NCBI RefSeq assembly: GCF_003287285.1
Contig: NZ_QMIG01000010.1
Span: forward strand, 1 to 64,000
Reading direction: 5' to 3'
DNA length: 64,000 nt
Source: Phytoactinopolyspora halophila
Lineage (GTDB): Bacteria > Actinomycetota > Actinomycetes > Jiangellales > Jiangellaceae
Both the position numbers and the translations under genes were made by a program. Every line of letters begins with the position of its first letter. The stretch's first letter is position 1. The notes beneath the pieces were generated by a model. It saw only the letters and a program-made list of their open reading frames with translations. It was not told the origin of the DNA and did not search any database. Positions 60,867 through 64,000 of this stretch are shown one piece after another.

Positions 60867-61256
60867 ATGATGTTCGATACGACGAAAGCATTCAGTGGCT
60901 TTTCCGTAGACGACGTTTACGCGGCAAAGGAGTTCTACGGCCAGACGCTTGGCCTGCCGGTGATCGAGATGGACATGGCCGGATACGTGCTTCTCACGTT
61001 GAAGCTGGGTGAGGGGCGCGAGATCCTGGTCTACCCGAAGCCGGATCACACGCCGGCGACGTTCACCATCCTCAACTTCCCCGTGGACGACATCGACGCG
61101 ACAGTGGACGAGCTGACCCGCCGCGGTGTCGAGTTCCTCCGCTACGACGTCTTCGACCAGGACGATAAGGGTGTCGAACGGTCAGGCGAGGGGCCACTGA
61201 TCGCCTGGTTCGCCGATCCTGCGGGAAATGTGCTCTCGGTTCTTCAGGAGGAGTAG
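60867..61256 (+). CDS. VOC-family protein, 129 aa
   Basis: Glyoxalase-like domain with AFSGFSVDDVYAAKEFYGQT, VLLTLKLGEGREILVYPKPD and FADPAGNVLSVLQEE. Two adjacent ATGs (60867, 60870). Six bases after the first VOC gene. Such proteins are often near ECF41-type sigma genes. Confidence 0.9.
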   Translation: MMFDTTKAFSGFSVDDVYAAKEFYGQTLGLPVIEMDMAGYVLLTLKLGEGREILVYPKPDHTPATFTILNFPVDDIDATVDELTRRGVEFLRYDVFDQDDKGVERSGEGPLIAWFADPAGNVLSVLQEE

Positions 61257-61260
61257 TCTC

Positions 61261-62271
61261 ATGGTCGTGGTTGAGAAGCCGGTCGAGGATGACTTCTCGA
61301 GCCAAGCCGATCCCTATCGACGGGAACTGCTGGCTCACTGCTATCGCATGCTGGGCTCGGTGCACGATGCGGAGGATCTCGTCCAGGAGACGTACCTGCG
61401 AGCGTGGCGTGCTTACGAGCGCTTCGAAGGCCGCTCGTCGTTGCGGACCTGGCTCTACCGGATCGCCACAAGTGCCTGCTTGACGGCGCTGGAGAGCCGC
61501 AAGCGGCGGCCGTTGCCCACGGGCATGAGCGGGCCCGCCGACGATCCCGGAGGCGAGCTGGTCGAACGATCCGAAGTGCCGTGGCTCGAGCCCGTACCCG
61601 ATGTCCTGGTCGGAGCCGACGAGGACGGCGACCCGGCGACGGTGGCCGTGTCGCGGGAGAGCATCAGGCTGGCGTTCATCGCGGCCTTGCAGCATCTGCC
61701 GCCGCGGCAGCGGGCCGTGCTGATCCTGCGCGACGTGCTGAAGTTCCGGGCTGCGGAGGTCGCGGAGGCTCTCGGAGTCACGACGGCAGCGGCGAACAGC
61801 CTCCTGCAACGCGCTCGTGCGCAGCTGGACGACGTCGCTCCCCGTGAGGAGCAGCTCACCGAGCCGGAGGTGACCGAACAGCGCGAGCTGCTCGATCAGT
61901 ACATGGCGGCGTTCGAGAACTACGATGTCTCTGCCCTCGTGGATCTGTTCACGAAGGATGCGGTGTGGGAGATGCCACCGTTCCTCAACTGGGTCCGAGG
62001 GGCAGCGAACATCGGCCAGCTCGTCCGTTTCAACTGCCCGGCACAAGCTGCGGGCGACCAGATGCTCGTGCCGGCCGCAGCCAACGGCCAGCCGGCGTTC
62101 GGCCTGTACATGCGCGACAGCAACGGCGACTACCAGGCGTTCCACTTGCAGGTGCTGGATGTCACGCCGGCGGGCGTCTCGCACGTCGCGGCGTTCTTCG
62201 ACCCCAGCTTGTTCCGGGTCTTCGGCCTTCCAGAGACGTGGCCAGCGGGGTTGCGGCCGCCGCGGCGGTGA
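61261..62271 (+). CDS. ECF sigma factor with SnoaL-like C-terminal domain (ECF41-type), 336 aa
   Basis: Sigma-70 regions 2 and 4 are visible: PYRRELLAHCYRMLGSVHDA then EDLVQETYLRAWRAYERFEG, and LPPRQRAVLILRDVLKFRAA with EVAEALGVTTAAANSLLQRA. After ~205 comes a SnoaL-like tail (EQRELLDQYMAAFENYDVSA, FLNWVRGAANI) that in ECF41 factors acts in place of an anti-sigma. ATG 61261 has AGGAGGAG upstream. The gene follows the VOC gene by 4 bp. Confidence 0.92.
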   Translation: MVVVEKPVEDDFSSQADPYRRELLAHCYRMLGSVHDAEDLVQETYLRAWRAYERFEGRSSLRTWLYRIATSACLTALESRKRRPLPTGMSGPADDPGGELVERSEVPWLEPVPDVLVGADEDGDPATVAVSRESIRLAFIAALQHLPPRQRAVLILRDVLKFRAAEVAEALGVTTAAANSLLQRARAQLDDVAPREEQLTEPEVTEQRELLDQYMAAFENYDVSALVDLFTKDAVWEMPPFLNWVRGAANIGQLVRFNCPAQAAGDQMLVPAAANGQPAFGLYMRDSNGDYQAFHLQVLDVTPAGVSHVAAFFDPSLFRVFGLPETWPAGLRPPRR

Positions 62272-62280
62272 GGGGCGGAT

Positions 62281-62886
62281 ATGACCAGCCACACTGCCGT
62301 GACCGAGGGCGTAGCCCTGCTGGAACGCGCGATGAGCTACGCCCTCGGTGTACTGTCCCGGGTCGGCCCCGAGCACATGGGCTCGTCCACGCCGTGCAGG
62401 AGCTGGGATCTTCGTGACCTTCTCCTCCATGTGGACGATTCGCTGGCGGCGCTGGGTGAGGCCGTGGACGGCGGCGCCACGAATGCGACCGGCGGGAAGG
62501 CCGGAGCCGTGGCGACACCCGGCGGCACGGTCACGGCCGTACGTGAGCGTGCCTGCACGTTGCTTGGTACGTTGAGCGCTCCGGAGCGCTCAACGTACGC
62601 GGTCGTCGGCGATCAGCCCGTGAGTTCCGGGCTCGTCGCCGTCACCGGCGCGGTCGAGGTGGCGGTCCACGGATGGGACGTGGCCCGCACCTGCGGGGTC
62701 GATCATCCTGTCCCCGTGGCATTGTCCGAAGAACTCTGCGAGTTCGTGCCATCGCTGGTCAGCCGGGCCGATCGGGTCACCCGTTTCGCGCCGCCGGTCG
62801 AGCTGCCGCCGGGGGCGGATCCGTGTGCACGCCTGGTGGCGTTCCTGGGCCGGAATCCGTCGTGGCCGGATCGGGCTCGTCGCTAG
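62281..62886 (+). CDS. Maleylpyruvate isomerase-type (DinB-superfamily) protein, TIGR03086-like, 201 aa
   Basis: The N-terminal MDMPI motif SSTPCRSWDLRDLLLHVDDS and AVEVAVHGWDVARTCG place it in the mycothiol-dependent family; the histidines in LLHVDDS and VHGWD are candidate metal ligands. Length is typical of the short family. It contains a 32-bp perfect palindrome at 62567-62598 inside the coding sequence. Overlaps the converging MFS gene by about 110 bp. Confidence 0.9.
   Translation: MTSHTAVTEGVALLERAMSYALGVLSRVGPEHMGSSTPCRSWDLRDLLLHVDDSLAALGEAVDGGATNATGGKAGAVATPGGTVTAVRERACTLLGTLSAPERSTYAVVGDQPVSSGLVAVTGAVEVAVHGWDVARTCGVDHPVPVALSEELCEFVPSLVSRADRVTRFAPPVELPPGADPCARLVAFLGRNPSWPDRARR
62567..62598. 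repeat. 32-bp perfect palindrome inside a coding sequence
   Basis: GTACGTTGAGCGCTCC is followed immediately by its reverse complement (GGAGCGCTCAACGTAC). It encodes GTLSAPERSTYA in the MDMPI-type gene. No spacer. It could form a cruciform or a strong mRNA hairpin. Confidence 0.85.
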
Positions 62887-64000
62887 ACCCGTCGTGACCG
62901 GAACCGGGACGAGACGAACGCGATGTGCGCAGGGCCATCACGGTGGCGCTCGCCAGGGTGGCGAGCGCCACCAGGAGGAGGGCCCCGGTGCGCAGGGCGG
63001 TGGTCCCGCCACCGGACAGCGACCACGCCAGGGCACCGAGCGCGGGGCCGAGGGAGAACCCCAGCGTCCGGAAGAGCGACGACACCCCGCCAGCGGTGCC
63101 GGCCATCGATCGGGACGCGGACGCCAGGATGGCTGCCGAGATCGGACCCGCGAACAGACCTTGACCGGTGCCGATCAGCGCTAGCCGCCATGCGACGTCG
63201 AGCGGGTGCGGATCGGTCCCGAGGAGGAAGATTCCCATCGCTCCGGACAGCGTGATCATGCCGCCGGTGAGCAACACCGGCCAGTACCCGTACCGATCGG
63301 CGAGAACTCCGGCCAGGGGAGAGATCGTGGCCATCGCGAGTCCGAGAGCCAGCAGGACGAGCCCGGCCATGGTGGCACTGCGCTGGAATATCTCGATGAA
63401 GAAGTACGGCATCAGGAAGTTGGTCGCGGCAAAGCCAGATGTCATGAACATCAACGAGACGACCATGAGTCCCACCCGTGGCTGCCGGAGGAAGGCGGTG
63501 ACCGGCCTCGACGCGGGCAGGCGTGTCCACGCGGCGGCGGCGAGCACGGTGAACGCGCCCAGTGCCGCCGGGAAGGCAGCCTGGCCGGGATTCTCGCCCA
63601 GGAGCGTGAGTCCCAGCATGAGCGCTCCGACGGCGCCGCCGAGAACGAGCGCTTCGCTCACGAGGTGCCGGTCGGGAATCGGCAGGGCTACCTGCCCGCG
63701 CGCTCCGGAAGGTATGGCGCGATGGCCCAGCCACATGGCGAGCAGGACGATCGGCAAGCTGACGGCGAAGATCGGACGCCAGCCATAGTTCTCCGCGAGC
63801 GTGCCCCCGAGTGCGGGCCCGACCATGCCGGAAAGCGGGATGAAAGTCAGGATCACGCCCATCGCCCGGCCCCGGTGTTCGGCCCGGACGCTCGTGGCGA
63901 TCACCGGGAATCCCAGCACCGCCACCAGGGCCGCGAAGATCCCTTGGAGAGCACGGCTCCCGATCAGCGTCTCGATCGTGGGCGCGACCATGACCACCAG
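62777..64000 (-). CDS. MFS transporter, partial (5' end beyond the window)
   Basis: Fourteen-helix MFS drug transporter, 407 residues visible. ALQGIFAALVAVLGFPVIAT, PLSGMVGPALGGTLAENYGW and PLAGVLADRYGYWPVLLTGG are present. The N-terminus lies past 64000. The tail is proline/aspartate rich (SSDEPDPATTDSGPGTPPG) and runs ~110 bp into the 3' end of the oppositely oriented MDMPI gene. Confidence 0.88.
   Translation of the reverse strand: MVVMVAPTIETLIGSRALQGIFAALVAVLGFPVIATSVRAEHRGRAMGVILTFIPLSGMVGPALGGTLAENYGWRPIFAVSLPIVLLAMWLGHRAIPSGARGQVALPIPDRHLVSEALVLGGAVGALMLGLTLLGENPGQAAFPAALGAFTVLAAAAWTRLPASRPVTAFLRQPRVGLMVVSLMFMTSGFAATNFLMPYFFIEIFQRSATMAGLVLLALGLAMATISPLAGVLADRYGYWPVLLTGGMITLSGAMGIFLLGTDPHPLDVAWRLALIGTGQGLFAGPISAAILASASRSMAGTAGGVSSLFRTLGFSLGPALGALAWSLSGGGTTALRTGALLLVALATLASATVMALRTSRSSRPGSGHDGSSDEPDPATTDSGPGTPPGVHTDPPPAAARPAARNG

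Noticed and set aside
1-64000. CRISPR array or phage gene cluster
   Set aside because: No regular direct repeats with spacers, and no capsid, portal or terminase genes were seen.

Overview
The window is 64 kb of very GC-rich DNA with frequent GTG starts and tightly overlapping operons. Its control sites look actinobacterial: IdeR/DmdR-like iron boxes, a GAAC-N4-GTTC LexA box and a Zur-like 15-mer. This points to a free-living, probably soil, high-GC actinobacterium; the genus cannot be fixed from the sequence. No rRNA is present. Three tRNA genes are: Asp-GTC, Glu-TTC and Lys-TTT.

Layout. (1) 1-8.1 kb is a decaying mobile region: an IS110-family element with a possible bridge-RNA leader, an excisionase-type HTH protein, a MobF relaxase-helicase broken by an amber codon and a frameshift, an AbiE-type toxin-antitoxin pair whose toxin has lost its ATG, and an HTH gene with an internal stop. 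It ends at the 3' side of tRNA-Asp, followed by tRNA-Glu. (2) 8.5-14.2 kb is chromosomal: a membrane metallophosphoesterase, a small zincin-like protein, an MBL hydrolase, a PduO-type cobalamin adenosyltransferase, and a membrane protein plus YcnI-like protein (probably copper related). (3) 14.3-23.1 kb is a six-gene siderophore operon in the same gene order as rhizobactin 1021 rhbABCDEF, behind an iron box. (4) 23.3-28.8 kb is the divergent protocatechuate operon pcaIJHGBDC. (5) 29.0-31.2 kb is a two-gene operon joining a nicotianamine-synthase-like enzyme to an ATP-grasp ligase, behind a Zur-box-like site. It is the best candidate here for an undescribed (metallophore) pathway. (6) 31.3-36.2 kb holds gene debris, PspC and SDR proteins, an ABC transporter with an Xre regulator, tRNA-Lys and a membrane-anchored unknown. 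(7) 36.3-40.9 kb is a sulfane-sulfur locus: an ArsR-rhodanese regulator divergent from MBL-rhodanese, MFS transporter and cysteine desulfurase. (8) 41.0-45.9 kb has an S9 peptidase, an SOS-controlled dinB and a VWA lipid- or membrane-anchored binding protein. (9) 46.0-51.6 kb is a LacI-sugar ABC-sulfatase operon. (10) 51.8-55.9 kb has a frameshifted TPP oxidase, a racemase pair, a CBS protein and a GNAT. (11) 56.0-58.6 kb groups RtcB RNA ligase, archease and a macrodomain protein. (12) 58.6-64 kb has a DHA2-type MFS pump, two VOC proteins, an ECF sigma factor with a SnoaL-like tail, a maleylpyruvate-isomerase-type protein and a second MFS pump cut by the window end.

Metal supply is a recurring theme: iron siderophore, Fe-dependent protocatechuate dioxygenase next to it, and a putative zinc-controlled opine/peptide metallophore. 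Three intergenic sites (13.3, 27.6 and 60.3 kb) carry the same hairpin element, with conserved arms around a variable 27-nt centre. At one site the element supplies both the stop of pcaB and the start of pcaD.
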